Positions 9,901-18,075 of a stretch of DNA of 64,000 nucleotides are shown here, in pieces. A program made the translations under genes and the position numbers. How positions within the stretch are numbered: the stretch's first letter is position 1; each line of letters begins with the position of its first letter. Source of the stretch: Stieleria neptunia (GTDB lineage: Bacteria; Planctomycetota; Planctomycetia; Pirellulales; Pirellulaceae); assembly GCF_007754155.1 (NCBI RefSeq), contig NZ_CP037423.1, positions 9,234,938 through 9,298,937 on the forward strand. The letters run 5' to 3'. The notes below the pieces were generated by a model. It was given only the letters and a program-made list of their open reading frames with translations, was not told the DNA's origin and made no database searches.

Positions 9901-10552
9901 TCCGCGCGCCGCTGAAGAACGTGTACGCGATGACGCCTGCCACCAGCGCCGCGGTGATGTAACCGGTGACGCGTAGCGAACGATGTTTGACATTGGTCGA
10001 CACGGCGGTCAAACCGATCGCAGCGGCGACCCCGATGCCCTGCACGACCGTCCAAAGGGATTCATACGAGATCGGCGGCGCGCCCTGCAATCCATCGCTG
10101 CTGTGCCCACTGGCGATGATCAAACCGGCGACGACAAATCCGGCCAGGATGAACACGATCCCCGCGGCCAGACGTCCGCCCGACGCCGACACCCGGAACC
10201 GCGTCGCTTTGGACGCGATCAAGTTCATCATCAGCAACACGCCGATCAACGCACCGCCGGGAAACGGAATGATGCCGCGGATCGGGTTGGCGTGTGGGAA
10301 AAACGCTTGGGGAAAGAAATCGTCAAAGTGCATCCAAGCGATCCAAGAAACGAAGTACCGTTCCTTGACGTCTTGCATGTTCATCTCGTCCTGGGCCAGC
10401 GTGCCGACCAAGACGATGATCAACGAGGCGGCGAATAGCCCGACGGTCAGCTTGAGCGAACCGAGCGCCGCAAGCACGTCGGCCGACGAGATCACGGTCG
10501 ACTCTTCACGCTCATCAGGGAACTGGCCGGTCGGATTGGGAATGGTCGCCAT
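6968..10552 (-). CDS. ccsBA: Fused ResB-CcsA (CcsBA) cytochrome c maturation protein
   Basis: This protein is the haem exporter and cytochrome c synthase of system II. The N-terminal ResB-like half has transmembrane segments near residues 25-55, 85-110 and 130-150 and further ones to about 260, then an exported beta domain. A long hydrophilic region follows (about 590-880). The CcsA half then carries the tryptophan-rich haem-handling motif WGRFWGWDPKENG at about 1097-1109, with a conserved His in GLHSYGF near residue 1160. At 1194 residues it is a single-chain CcsB plus CcsA with a long central exported insertion. The start is the ATG at 10552. The 96 bp after the stop, toward putA, hold repeats. 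Any regulator is unknown. Assignment rests on the WWD-type motif and the domain order. Confidence 0.9.
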   Translation of the reverse strand: MATIPNPTGQFPDEREESTVISSADVLAALGSLKLTVGLFAASLIIVLVGTLAQDEMNMQDVKERYFVSWIAWMHFDDFFPQAFFPHANPIRGIIPFPGGALIGVLLMMNLIASKATRFRVSASGGRLAAGIVFILAGFVVAGLIIASGHSSDGLQGAPPISYESLWTVVQGIGVAAAIGLTAVSTNVKHRSLRVTGYITAALVAGVIAYTFFSGARIGDPGLRIVWQLTKGLGAGVILLVGCLLIFGRQGGNLLLHFGVGLLMFGQFAFGDRQLEQRISLVEGESTNALINLDKVELTFIVPGEEEDMVTAIPGPQINQALSTGELIRNDALPADVKVVAFYQNSDLINPKPTGNPATKGVGLEVQAVEARKRGGTDGEVNVAAGYIELIDKETGESLGTHLVSQMLSDRETLIPGGTAKDVYDEVTINETEYQIGLKYHREVKPYWVHLEDVQRRNYSGTETPRDYSSYIRIIDPETGEDRRERVWMNNPLRYRGETFFQSSYTPLPGGKELTGLQVVRNSGWLIPYVACSIMALGMLAHFTGTLKRFVGRRERERAKEMAEMSQEDRQVLTSSRPAVIAFNIAAVLALMMLVPWSAAMTSLKPDSRDKGYDFYTAGKIPAQFGGRVLPLDAFARQTLKAISNKESLPMENAPGAIKSRVDKKSMPAIQWLMEVAIDDPALKYLPMFRVDAEEVRSQLKLDRRESRLYSLDELLAEWPKADALIKAARGKDEAALSFKEKKLLELDRRTRQYMLTAEAFQLPRPPEIPTDNLPERITEEMVRRFAIDELQRRMASIQSMPTARIVPPTKDEATDAVSDPDWSAFAPAFFADAAKGPSDDSDRKLASDPFSRMIESYSDEKKDYEAFNQAVDDQLALSAAYPIPGLTAKKVALERWMESNSPEVRSTILYIGGMIMALLFLAIGDHRLRNATWGVLLVAALIHSVAILSRIYITGRAPVINIYSSAVFIGWAAVLGGLVIDRIFRLGFGNLVAATAGTLSLLVARGLSSGDTMPVLQAVLDTQFWLATHVISVSLGYVATMVAGMLGIGYLISNWIGAEERAGRSLYRMIYGAACFGILFSTVGTILGGLWADDSWGRFWGWDPKENGALLIVIWNALMLHARWDGMVKARGFAILSIGGNIVTAWSWFGTNELGIGLHSYGFTQGVLMWLTIFMATQFAFLIAGLFAWRKVG

Positions 10553-10594
10553 TTGCTTACTTCTGTTTGTTTTGATTCAGCTGAATGAAGCCCT

Positions 10595-11319
10595 CGTTCC
10601 AAGGCTCTGCCTTGGAACGCACTGCGCCGGAGGCTCCGCCTCCGTCCACCGCGTGAGGCTGAGCCTCACCTTCCAATCGCGTTCCCAGGCGGAGCCTGGG
10701 AACGAGGTCCTGCTACTCGTTCCAATGGCTCTGCCTTGGAACGCACTGCGCCGGAGGCTCCGCCTCCGTCCACCGCGTGAGGCTGAGCCTCACCTCAATC
10801 GCGTTCCCAGGCGGAGCCTGGGAACGAGGTCCTGCTACTCGTTCCAAGGCTCTGCCTTGGAACGCACTGCGCCGGAGGCTCCGCCTCCGTCCACCGCGTG
10901 AGGCTGAGCCTCACCTTCCAATCGCGTTCCCAGGCGGAGCCTGGGAACGAGGTCCTGCTACTCGTTCCAAGGCTCTGCCTTGGAACGCACTGCGCCGGAG
11001 GCTCCGCCTCCGTCCACCGCGTGAGGCTGAGCCTCACCTCAATCGCGTTCCCAGGCGGAGCCTGGGAACGAGGTCCTGCTACTCGTTCCAATGGCTCTGC
11101 CTTGGAACGCACTGCGCCGGAGGCTCCGCCTCCGTCCACCGCGTGAGGCTGAGCCTCACCTTCCAATCGCGTTCCCAGGCGGAGCCTGGGAACGAGGTCC
11201 TGCTACTCGTTCCAATGGCTCTGCCTTGGAACGCACTGCGCCGGAGGCTCCGCCTCCGTCCACCGCGTGAGGCTGAGCCTCACCTTCCATCGCGTTCCCA
11301 GGCGGAGCCCGGGAACGAA
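10595..11319. repeat. Array of six ~123-bp units, each holding four hairpins with a 3-nt spacer
   Basis: Units start at 10595, 10718, 10840, 10963, 11084 and 11208. Every unit carries four inverted repeats in the same order, with arms CGTTCCAAGGC, GGAGGC, GTGAGGC and CGTTCCCAGGC and spacers TCT, TCC, TGA and GGA. All four share the core AGGC-3 nt-GCCT. Units differ by single bases and one-base indels (CCAAGGC versus CCAATGGC). Short frames in either strand through the array are spurious. Confidence 0.95.
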
Positions 11320-11322
11320 TTT

Positions 11323-12510
11323 CTAGAACGACAGCGAATCCAAGAACGCTCGCATCGCATCGGATTGCTCGGCGACGGTTTTCGGATCACCCGTCATTTT
11401 AATGAACTTGCTGCGTCCACTTTCCATTTCAACAATTGTCGCATCGATCGATTTCTGGCCTTTTTCGGCATCACCCGCGATGATAAACCGCTGTGCCGGA
11501 CGACCGGAAACGTCGAATTTCTCGGCGCCGGCCATCATTTCATCGACCGCGGCCTCCTCGGGCGTTCCTCCGGCGACCTGCCCCATCCAGCGTGCGACGT
11601 TACTACGCAGGTCGCCGCCGGCCGTGATCACCGTGATTTCTGACTCGCCGACTTTGAACGCCGCTTCACGCATCCCGCCGGGCCGGACGTCCAATCGCTG
11701 CCAACCCTCGGGCGTCTCCGATTGGAGCGACGTTGGTGCCGGCGTGCCCTGCGGCGCGTTGCCGGTCGACGCGTTGATGGGAGGTCGAGCGGCCGGCGGC
11801 ATGCCCATCGGGCCGGCGCCAGGCACCATGCCCATCGGAGCGGCCGTGGCGGCGCCGGGCTGACCCACCAGATCCACCCAGACGGCTTCGCCCTGAGCGG
11901 CGGCCACCTCAATCGGTTCGCCGCCGGACCATGTCTCGGTAGACGGGTCCAAGCCGACTTGGCCGCGCCAACGGTTCACGTTCTGCTGGACATAGTCGTT
12001 CCACGCCGTCTCATCCATTGTGCCGGGAGCCGACAGGTTGGAAATGCTCAAATCCAATTGCTTCTTGGGCGTGTTGATATCAATCGTTGCGAATCGCATC
12101 GGCTTTTTTCCGCCGCGACGCCAGCCCTCGGGCAGCGCTTCCAGCACGGGTTCGTCGCGCGAATCGAATTGGACACTTTTGACAAACGATTGAAATTCTT
12201 CGTCGATCAGCGACACCGCGTCTTCGGGGCCGAGGATTTTAAAGAACCAGACTTTTTCGCCGCGGGGGACCATCACCGCCAGCAACCGATCCTTGCCCGG
12301 CAACAACTGCTCGGGGACCTTCTTGGGAATCTTGTAGGTGACGATTCCCTCCGGTTGTTCGCAGCCCCCGATCATCAGGGTCGCCAGCATCAGCGTCGCT
12401 AGCAGCAACGCCGCGGACATCCGCACCGGCAGAACGGCAAGCCGTCTTCGGATCCCGCCACCCTCGTGGCGTACTTTCTCTCTCAGATCCGGAATCATGG
12501 GCGCGTTCAT
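11323..12510 (-). CDS. Lipoprotein of unknown function
   Basis: The product has 395 residues from the ATG at 12510. An Arg-rich n-region leads into a hydrophobic run and a lipobox (LMIGGC, Cys50), so it should be lipid-anchored. An internal ATG at 12420 would shorten the leader to 20 residues. After the anchor there are two similar-sized folded parts (about 55-200 and 270-395) joined by a Gly/Pro/Met-rich linker near 225-265. Both parts contain a phrase of the type PEGWRR/PEGWQR followed by a basic or acidic strand, which hints at an internal duplication. I do not know the function. The stop lies at the edge of the hairpin array, so the array is its 3' flank. Confidence 0.8.
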   Translation of the reverse strand: MNAPMIPDLREKVRHEGGGIRRRLAVLPVRMSAALLLATLMLATLMIGGCEQPEGIVTYKIPKKVPEQLLPGKDRLLAVMVPRGEKVWFFKILGPEDAVSLIDEEFQSFVKSVQFDSRDEPVLEALPEGWRRGGKKPMRFATIDINTPKKQLDLSISNLSAPGTMDETAWNDYVQQNVNRWRGQVGLDPSTETWSGGEPIEVAAAQGEAVWVDLVGQPGAATAAPMGMVPGAGPMGMPPAARPPINASTGNAPQGTPAPTSLQSETPEGWQRLDVRPGGMREAAFKVGESEITVITAGGDLRSNVARWMGQVAGGTPEEAAVDEMMAGAEKFDVSGRPAQRFIIAGDAEKGQKSIDATIVEMESGRSKFIKMTGDPKTVAEQSDAMRAFLDSLSF

Positions 12511-12623
12511 AGCGGGGGCGGGCGGGAGGGTGAAGTCCGTCTCAGGTGGGAATGTGGCATCCGTACCTGGTTAGTATAGACGCGCCACCACCCTTCTTCG
12601 TACCCGCCAGGGCCAAAATGCGA

Positions 12624-12696
12624 GTCAGGAATCCCAGCCTCGGTTAGGAATCCCAGCCTCGGTCAGGAATCCCAGCCTCGGTCAGGAATCCCAGCC
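12624..12696. repeat. 19-bp tandem repeat, just under four units, overlapping a gene end
   Basis: On the minus strand the unit is GGCTGGGATTCCTGACCGA. The first unit encodes the last codons and the TGA stop of the gene ending at 12682, and the remaining units follow downstream. One unit has A instead of G in the TGA. It looks like a local duplication of the gene's 3' end. Confidence 0.9.
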
Positions 12697-14370
12697 CATC
12701 AATCCGATCAGCGAATCGGTCAGGGCGCTGACCGGCGAGGAGATATCGTTGTAGGTCCACATGTTGCGAACCAGATCGGTCATCAGCATGCCGCCCAGGG
12801 AGAGCGTCAAGATGATGAACATCAGCGAGAGGCACTGCAGCAGCGAAAAGGGAACTTCGTAGCCCCCCATGCCGACCGCGGCGCCGACGGCAGGCGATTC
12901 GTCGACCTCGTCCAGCTCGATCGCTTCCCCACCGAGGGCTTCCCCTTCCATCCCGGCGGGCGATTCTTCAAACGCGTCAGCCCCCAGCGGTTCCGCATCG
13001 CTGAAACCTGCATCGGCAAATCCCGCGTCGTCGGCGAAGTCATCTTGAAAATCGACGGCCTCGCCGACCAGTTCCGAATCTTCGACTTCGATGACCTGTG
13101 AACTGCTTTCCAAATCCGCGTCCAATCCGACTCCGGATGGCGAAAGCTGGAATTCCTCGTCCGATCCCGCCCCGCTGCCTCCGGCGTTCTTGCCGCTGGA
13201 TCCAGAAATCCCGCTGCCGTCGGTCAGCTCGGCACCCAGATCCAGCGCCGACAAACTGCTGCCGGCCAGATCCAGGGGCTCGCTCTCGAGTGACAATCCG
13301 CTGTCGCTGGGGCTCATCAGGTTGATTCCGCTGTCGCCGGCGACCGAAATATCACTGACGCTATCGAGCATCAAATCGGCATCGTCATCGGCGATCACCA
13401 AGTCATCGTCTTCATCCAAGGCGTCGTCCATCTCGTTGATCACGCTGGACCCGAGCCCGCTGCCCAAACCCGACGACGTCAACAGATTTTCGCTGTCGCC
13501 CGAAATCAGACCGCTGCCGCTGCCGGACTGTTCGGCGCCGAGCAGATCCAATTCGCTCAAGACGTCGGCACCGGACGATTTGAGTTGTTCCCCAGAATCC
13601 GGCGAATCGAGTTCATTCATCAGCTCCAGACTGCTCGCCCCGGCCGCCTTGACCTGCAGTTCATCCTCGGACAACGAATCCAAATCCAAGCTGTCCGAAT
13701 CTTCGCCCAGCATCAAATCATCGCTGTCGTCTTCGGACAACGAGCCGGCGAAGGCAAATTCATCGTCCGAACTGGCGTCATCGGTGACGTCGACGTCACT
13801 GATCGAGATCTTGTCGGCCTCGGCTTGGATCTCGGCCTTGGCGACCGGCCCGGTGCTGCCTTCTTTGGGATCAATGGCGACGTCGATCGAATCGATGCTG
13901 TCGTCCATCAACGCCGGATCGTTCAGTTTTAATTCCGCCGAATCGATTTCCTGCAACGCGTTTTCGTCACTCTCAAACAGCGAATCCTGCTCCAGCTCGT
14001 CGCCCAGTTTGCCACTGTCCGAGGCCACCAAGGCGACGTCGCTGCCGTCTTCTTTGGAACCCGTCACCAAGTTCACGTCGCTGCCTTCGCCGGGCGTCTC
14101 CGAACCGATGCCCAAATCGCTGCCGTCACCATCGGCCGCCGCATCACCGCCGATCACGCTGCCCGATCCCGCGCCCGACTCGTCGACCAAAATCCCGGAC
14201 CCGAATCCGTCCGCCAATTCGTCTGCCAAACGGTCGATTTCGGTGTCGGGGAACTTCCAACTGGAACCGTCACGAAAACCGCGGACTTGGCCTTGGCTGC
14301 GAAGTTCAACGAGGCGATCGGTGCTGATCCCTAGTTTTGCAGCAGCTTCTTCAAGTGACAGATAAGACAT
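12682..14370 (-). CDS. Protein with excisionase-like N-terminus, acidic Ser/Asp-rich body and C-terminal membrane segment
   Basis: The product has 562 residues from the ATG at 14370; the frame is open further upstream to 14451, but that part looks non-coding. Residues 1-55 (SLEEAAAKLGISTDRL, then RGFRDGSSWKFP) match the helix-turn-helix of excisionase-like domains. The next 400 residues are low-complexity Ser, Asp, Glu and Leu with many SDS, DSDD and GSG phrases, so they are probably disordered and strongly negatively charged. A hydrophobic segment near residues 510-532 precedes a short tail ending in MGWDS. A DNA-binding-like head on an acidic, membrane-anchored chain is a layout I associate with planctomycetes, but its role is not known to me. 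Confidence 0.8.
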   Translation of the reverse strand: MSYLSLEEAAAKLGISTDRLVELRSQGQVRGFRDGSSWKFPDTEIDRLADELADGFGSGILVDESGAGSGSVIGGDAAADGDGSDLGIGSETPGEGSDVNLVTGSKEDGSDVALVASDSGKLGDELEQDSLFESDENALQEIDSAELKLNDPALMDDSIDSIDVAIDPKEGSTGPVAKAEIQAEADKISISDVDVTDDASSDDEFAFAGSLSEDDSDDLMLGEDSDSLDLDSLSEDELQVKAAGASSLELMNELDSPDSGEQLKSSGADVLSELDLLGAEQSGSGSGLISGDSENLLTSSGLGSGLGSSVINEMDDALDEDDDLVIADDDADLMLDSVSDISVAGDSGINLMSPSDSGLSLESEPLDLAGSSLSALDLGAELTDGSGISGSSGKNAGGSGAGSDEEFQLSPSGVGLDADLESSSQVIEVEDSELVGEAVDFQDDFADDAGFADAGFSDAEPLGADAFEESPAGMEGEALGGEAIELDEVDESPAVGAAVGMGGYEVPFSLLQCLSLMFIILTLSLGGMLMTDLVRNMWTYNDISSPVSALTDSLIGLMGWDS

Positions 14371-14454
14371 GGGCGAAGATTGATTCGAGCGGGGGGAGAA
14401 ATATTGGGTCCAAAGGATGCCCCGTTTCCCTATCGCTCGGATCACCGGCAAACG

Positions 14455-14886
14455 CTACTTGACTGGACTGCCAAGAAGTCGGATTTGACCGGGAAGTGGC
14501 TTCGTCAGGTTGAGCGACAAGGAAAAGTCGGCATCGATCGGGCGGCTGCTGACCAAGCGGATCTGGCCCGACCTATCGATATGATACACGGCGATTTGCA
14601 TTTTTCCGGTATGAACCAGCGTAATTGTTTGACTTCCCGAGCCGTCAAATCCGTTAAACCCGATCAACTCCCCCGCCGCAGCGACTTGCGGCCCGATTTC
14701 GCTGGCGGCGGGCTGCATCGTCGAGGCCCCCAAGCCGCGCACCGCCTGTCCGGGGGGCAGCCCGGTTTCATCACCACCGCCCCCCGCGTTTTCCGGCATC
14801 CCATAAGGCGATGGCTGGTCGGCAACGCCGCCGACGACTAAGGCGGCCAGCAGACCCAATCCCAGCAATCCGATTCGCCAATGCAT
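14455..14886 (-). CDS. Small exported protein of unknown function
   Basis: The product has 143 residues. The N-terminus (MHWRIGLLGLGLLAALVVGG) is a typical signal peptide or anchor. It is followed by a Gly/Pro-rich stretch and a beta-type C-terminal half (GSGSQTITLVHTGKMQIAVY). There is no Cys and no known motif. It lies 84 bp upstream of the Ser/Asp-rich protein on the same strand and could be cotranscribed with it. The family is not recognised. Confidence 0.7.
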   Translation of the reverse strand: MHWRIGLLGLGLLAALVVGGVADQPSPYGMPENAGGGGDETGLPPGQAVRGLGASTMQPAASEIGPQVAAAGELIGFNGFDGSGSQTITLVHTGKMQIAVYHIDRSGQIRLVSSRPIDADFSLSLNLTKPLPGQIRLLGSPVK

Positions 14887-14943
14887 CCTTGCAGTCTCCT
14901 AAAATAGATTCGTTCATCCGCCGTGCTTACCAATCCGCCGGCA

Positions 14944-15798
14944 TCACTCGCAACCCAGAATCTGCCGCACGGCGTCGTGAAGCGAACCGTTGGTGCCCAA
15001 CCCATCGCCCCCGCGGACCGTCGCGACGCCCTTCCAATCGGTGAATCGGCCTCCCGATTCCACCATCACCGGCAGGATCGCGGCCACATCCCAGGCATTG
15101 CACTCCGGATCGATCATCACGTCGGCCCGCCCCGTCGCGACCAACAGGTACCCGTAACCGTCACCCCACGTGCGGGTGATCCAGCACTCCCGTTCAATCC
15201 GTTTATAGCTGGCGGTTTCGTCGCGGGCGTCGAAGGAGTCCACTTGGCTGGTCACAAACACCGCTTGAGACAACTCGGTCCGCCCGGAAACCCGAGCCTG
15301 CGTCCAACCCTGCAGGGTTCCATCGATCGATCGCCGCTGGTGCCAGCATCCGTGTCCGAGCGCCGCGACCACCATTTCACCGAGTGCGGGAATGAAGATC
15401 ACCCCGCCGATCGGCTGGCCATCTTTTTCCAAGGCCAGCAACGTCGAGTACAACGGCACGCCACACACAAACGACTTGGTGCCGTCGATCGGGTCGACCA
15501 CCCAGCGATACCGGGACTGGCCGACGGTCTCGGCGAATTCTTCTCCCTGCACCGTGTCCTCAGGAAACGCCTCGGCGATCTTGTCGCGGACGAGCTGTTC
15601 GGCTTCCCGATCGGCGATCGTCACCGGCGAGTCGTCTTTCTTGGCATCGACACGCAGATCCCTCGTGCCGAAGTACTGCAACGTGTGCGTTCCGGCGGCG
15701 CGTGCGATCGAAACCATGGCCGAAAGCCGACCCGATTCCAGCGACGACCAGGCGTCCGGTCCAGTCAATTCCGTCGATTCCATGTTTGAATCCGTCAT
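14944..15798 (-). CDS. hisN: Inositol-monophosphatase-family phosphatase, probable histidinol-phosphatase HisN
   Basis: The product has 284 residues. The two-metal phosphatase signatures are present: GEE at 85-87, DPIDGT at 102-107, and a late Trp-Asp (WDVAAILP) near residue 220. These are the ligands and base used by the Mg-dependent IMPase fold to hydrolyse phosphate monoesters. The match to the HisN subgroup (histidinol phosphate to histidinol) is by overall sequence feel. Since hisB here is only the dehydratase, a separate phosphatase is needed, which favours this assignment. Inositol-1-phosphatase or a CysQ-like role cannot be excluded. The start could also be the in-frame ATG at 15783. 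Confidence 0.8.
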   Translation of the reverse strand: MTDSNMESTELTGPDAWSSLESGRLSAMVSIARAAGTHTLQYFGTRDLRVDAKKDDSPVTIADREAEQLVRDKIAEAFPEDTVQGEEFAETVGQSRYRWVVDPIDGTKSFVCGVPLYSTLLALEKDGQPIGGVIFIPALGEMVVAALGHGCWHQRRSIDGTLQGWTQARVSGRTELSQAVFVTSQVDSFDARDETASYKRIERECWITRTWGDGYGYLLVATGRADVMIDPECNAWDVAAILPVMVESGGRFTDWKGVATVRGGDGLGTNGSLHDAVRQILGCE

Positions 15799-15837
15799 CG
15801 GTTTGTCGTTGCCTACTGGGTCAGATTGTCTACGAGG

Positions 15838-16473
15838 TCAGGTTGTCTGTTGGTCAGCTTGCCCGTCATCGCCGACCGCGGGACCGGCAAATTGCCCGGG
15901 AAAGAAACTTTGGTACAGCAGCATCCCGGCTCCGACGACCAACAGCGAATCGGCGATGTTGAAATTCGGCCAAGTCCACTGTTCGTTGATTCGCCACAGG
16001 ATCCAATCGCGGACACCGCTGCGCCATTGGTCGGGGTAGCCGGTTTGCCACCAAAACCCCAGGCGATCGTAAAGATTGCCGATGATCCCGCCGCCGACCA
16101 TCCCCAACGCCACGGTCAACCACAGCGACTCGGCGGCGCGGAACCAGAACAACCAGACCACGATGCCGATCGCCGCGACGACGCTCATGCCGGCAAAAAA
16201 GGTGCCCTGCCCTGCCCCGACGCCGAACACCGCGCCGATATTGACGGCCGTCTCGATCCCAAAGTACGGCTCCCAGACCCACCAGATGTCACTCTGGGTC
16301 GGCAGGCCTCGCCAGCGAAACACCGCGGCTTTGCTCCACAGATCCAGCCCCCCGCCGACCACTGCGATCGAGAGAAACAGGCCAAATCGGCCGACCAGCG
16401 ACCGGCTGGCGGGTGTCACATCGCCGGAAAGCCCGGTTTCCGAGGGTTCCATGGTCGATTCTGCTTGATTCAT
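15838..16473 (-). CDS. lspA: Lipoprotein signal peptidase II
   Basis: The enzyme cleaves signal peptides of diacylglyceryl-prolipoproteins in the inner membrane. The product has 211 residues with four hydrophobic segments. The two aspartyl-protease residues are Asp136 (GNLYDRL) and Asp175 (FNIADSLL), in the expected blocks after an NIGAVFG motif. It has about 25 extra N-terminal residues and a hydrophilic C-terminal tail compared with a typical 160-170-residue LspA. It is 39 bp upstream of hisN on the same strand and probably in one transcript. Several lipoproteins encoded in this window would be its substrates. Confidence 0.93.
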   Translation of the reverse strand: MNQAESTMEPSETGLSGDVTPASRSLVGRFGLFLSIAVVGGGLDLWSKAAVFRWRGLPTQSDIWWVWEPYFGIETAVNIGAVFGVGAGQGTFFAGMSVVAAIGIVVWLFWFRAAESLWLTVALGMVGGGIIGNLYDRLGFWWQTGYPDQWRSGVRDWILWRINEQWTWPNFNIADSLLVVGAGMLLYQSFFPGQFAGPAVGDDGQADQQTT

Positions 16474-16674
16474 CGTCGTTCTGCTGGCCCGGCGGGTGGC
16501 CGCCAGCGATCGGTGCGTGGGAGAGGTCGCGTGGGAGTGCGGGGCGCGCCTACACGGTAGAATCGTTTGCCCGGCTTGCCCAGGTCAACCTGCGCGAACC
16601 GCCGCCGCAATCCCAGCGGGACGCGTCAGCGACCGCCACGGGTTCACCCCGGCGGGCGACGCGCCACTGGCTGA

Positions 16675-16795
16675 CCAGCTTGTCGAATTAACCGGGATCT
16701 GCCGAATCAATGGTGAGCCGCTGGCCGTAAGGCCTCGGGCAGGCGCTGAAATGCCCGGCCGCTTACGCGTCGCGGCTCACTCAATCGACAACCCG
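16675..16795 (+). mobile_element. Palindromic miniature element P119, copy 2 (121 bp)
   Basis: It is the same element as at 2382 with more divergence. The inner palindrome spans 16713-16780. The outer arms TTGTCGA (left) and TCGACAA (right) differ from copy 1 at a position where both sides changed together. CTGA flanks both ends (16671-16674 and 16796-16799). The 433-bp gap between lspA and dapB holds this element, preceded at 16614-16640 by AGCGGGACGCGTCAGCGA, which recurs at 20814. I see nothing else there. Confidence 0.85.
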
Positions 16796-16906
16796 CTGAC
16801 GCCGCGTGCGGAGATGCGTCATCCCTGCCACGCGGCTGCCCCAGGGGTTACATTGTTGCCGTGTCCCCATCGCAGCCGTCTTCCTTTTGAGATCCACGCC
16901 TCCATC

Positions 16907-17710
16907 ATGTCCACTCCACTGAAAATTGCCGTCCACGGAGCTGCCGGTCGCATGGGTCGCCGAGTCGTCGCGTTGGCGTCGGAAGACAAAACGCTCCAGC
17001 TCGTTGCCGCGATCGAAAATGACCAGCACCCGTTGCTGGGCCAAGACGCTGGTGATCTGGCGGGCGTGGAAACCCTGGACGTCCCGCTGTCGTCCAAGTG
17101 GCCCAACGATGCCGACGTGGTGATCGATTTTTCTCTGCCCGAAGCGATCGATCGCTGCATCGAAAAATGCGAACTGCACGAAACCGCGCTGGTCGTCGCC
17201 ACCACCGGAATGACCGACGCGCAAGTCGAACGGCTCAATGAAGCGTCCGAGAACATTCCGATCGTGTGGGCCCCCAGCATGTCGTTGGCCGTCAACCTGT
17301 CGATGAAACTCGCTCAGCAAATCACCGAAAAACTGCTCGATGTCCCTGGCGGTCTGGACATCGAGATCATCGAACGCCACCACCGTTACAAGGCCGACGC
17401 CCCGAGCGGAACGGCACTCAAATTCGGTGACCTGATCGCGGAAAAGCTGGGCGACGACACCAAACACGTGCACGGACGCGAAGGCCACACCGGCCAGCGC
17501 ACCCGCAATGAAATCGGCTACCACGCCGTCCGCGTCGGCGACAATCCCGGTGAACACACCATCGTGTTCGGCATGCTGGGCGAACGGATCGAGTTGAACG
17601 TGGCCGCCAGCAGCCGCGATTGCTACGCCGCCGGTGCCCTGGCCGCCGCCAAATGGCTGAACGACAAACCGGAGGGCATGTACGACATGTTCGACGTGCT
17701 GGAGATGTAA
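16907..17710 (+). CDS. dapB: 4-hydroxy-tetrahydrodipicolinate reductase
   Basis: This enzyme performs the NAD(P)H-dependent reduction in the diaminopimelate/lysine pathway. The product has 267 residues. The nucleotide-binding loop is HGAAGRMGR at 10-18. The catalytic block is ERHHRYKADAPSGTA, with His158/His159 and Lys162. The length is standard. The frame is open upstream to 16496, but ATG 16907 gives the canonical N-terminus STPLKIAVHG. The stop codon overlaps the next gene by one base (TAATG), so translation is probably coupled. Confidence 0.95.
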   Translation: MSTPLKIAVHGAAGRMGRRVVALASEDKTLQLVAAIENDQHPLLGQDAGDLAGVETLDVPLSSKWPNDADVVIDFSLPEAIDRCIEKCELHETALVVATTGMTDAQVERLNEASENIPIVWAPSMSLAVNLSMKLAQQITEKLLDVPGGLDIEIIERHHRYKADAPSGTALKFGDLIAEKLGDDTKHVHGREGHTGQRTRNEIGYHAVRVGDNPGEHTIVFGMLGERIELNVAASSRDCYAAGALAAAKWLNDKPEGMYDMFDVLEM

Positions 17711-18075
17711 TGAAGTGTGACGAGGGTTATCGATGTGACGTCTGTGGCCAAGACGTGACCTCCATCGTCGACAGCGACTTGTACTTGCGGTATGTTATCG
17801 GCCAGCTCGACCCCGAAACCCTGCACACGACCGCCGAACGTCACCTCCGCTGCAATCCGGTCTTGGCCCAGTTCATCGACGACCCGCGATTTGAACCGCT
17901 GGTCGTCGACGGACCGATGGGACTGGCCAACCTGGACCCCGATTTCGTCGCCGAGCGCCGCGATTTGGTCACACGTGGCTTCCGACGGTTGCACGAAATC
18001 AACCACTGGCCCGGCGACCGAGACCTGACCCAGTACCCTCTGCCCGAGGCCATCGAAACCTACCGATCGGAGTAG
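17710..18075 (+). CDS. Small Cys-containing protein of unknown function, coupled to dapB
   Basis: The product has 121 residues from the ATG at 17710, which shares its A with the dapB stop (TAATG). It begins with CDVCGQDV, a single CxxC, and has another Cys near residue 48, so a metal site is possible but incomplete. There are no membrane segments. The rest is a soluble, mostly helical-looking domain (LYLRYVIGQLDPETLHTTAE). No family recognised. Tight coupling to dapB suggests coexpression rather than a shared pathway. Confidence 0.75.
   Translation: MKCDEGYRCDVCGQDVTSIVDSDLYLRYVIGQLDPETLHTTAERHLRCNPVLAQFIDDPRFEPLVVDGPMGLANLDPDFVAERRDLVTRGFRRLHEINHWPGDRDLTQYPLPEAIETYRSE

Noticed and set aside
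10777-11643. Open frames of up to 288 residues in the hairpin array
   Set aside because: They are direct translations of the tandem units (phrases like RSQAEPGNE repeated) and switch strand symmetrically, as repeats do.
13091-14365. 424-residue Ser-rich open frame on the plus strand
   Set aside because: It is the antisense of the Ser/Asp-rich minus-strand gene. Its composition mirrors that of the gene and it has no start context.
15392-16039. Plus-strand frame opposite hisN and lspA
   Set aside because: Both minus-strand genes show catalytic motifs in order. The plus-strand frame is Ser/Arg-rich and has no domain.
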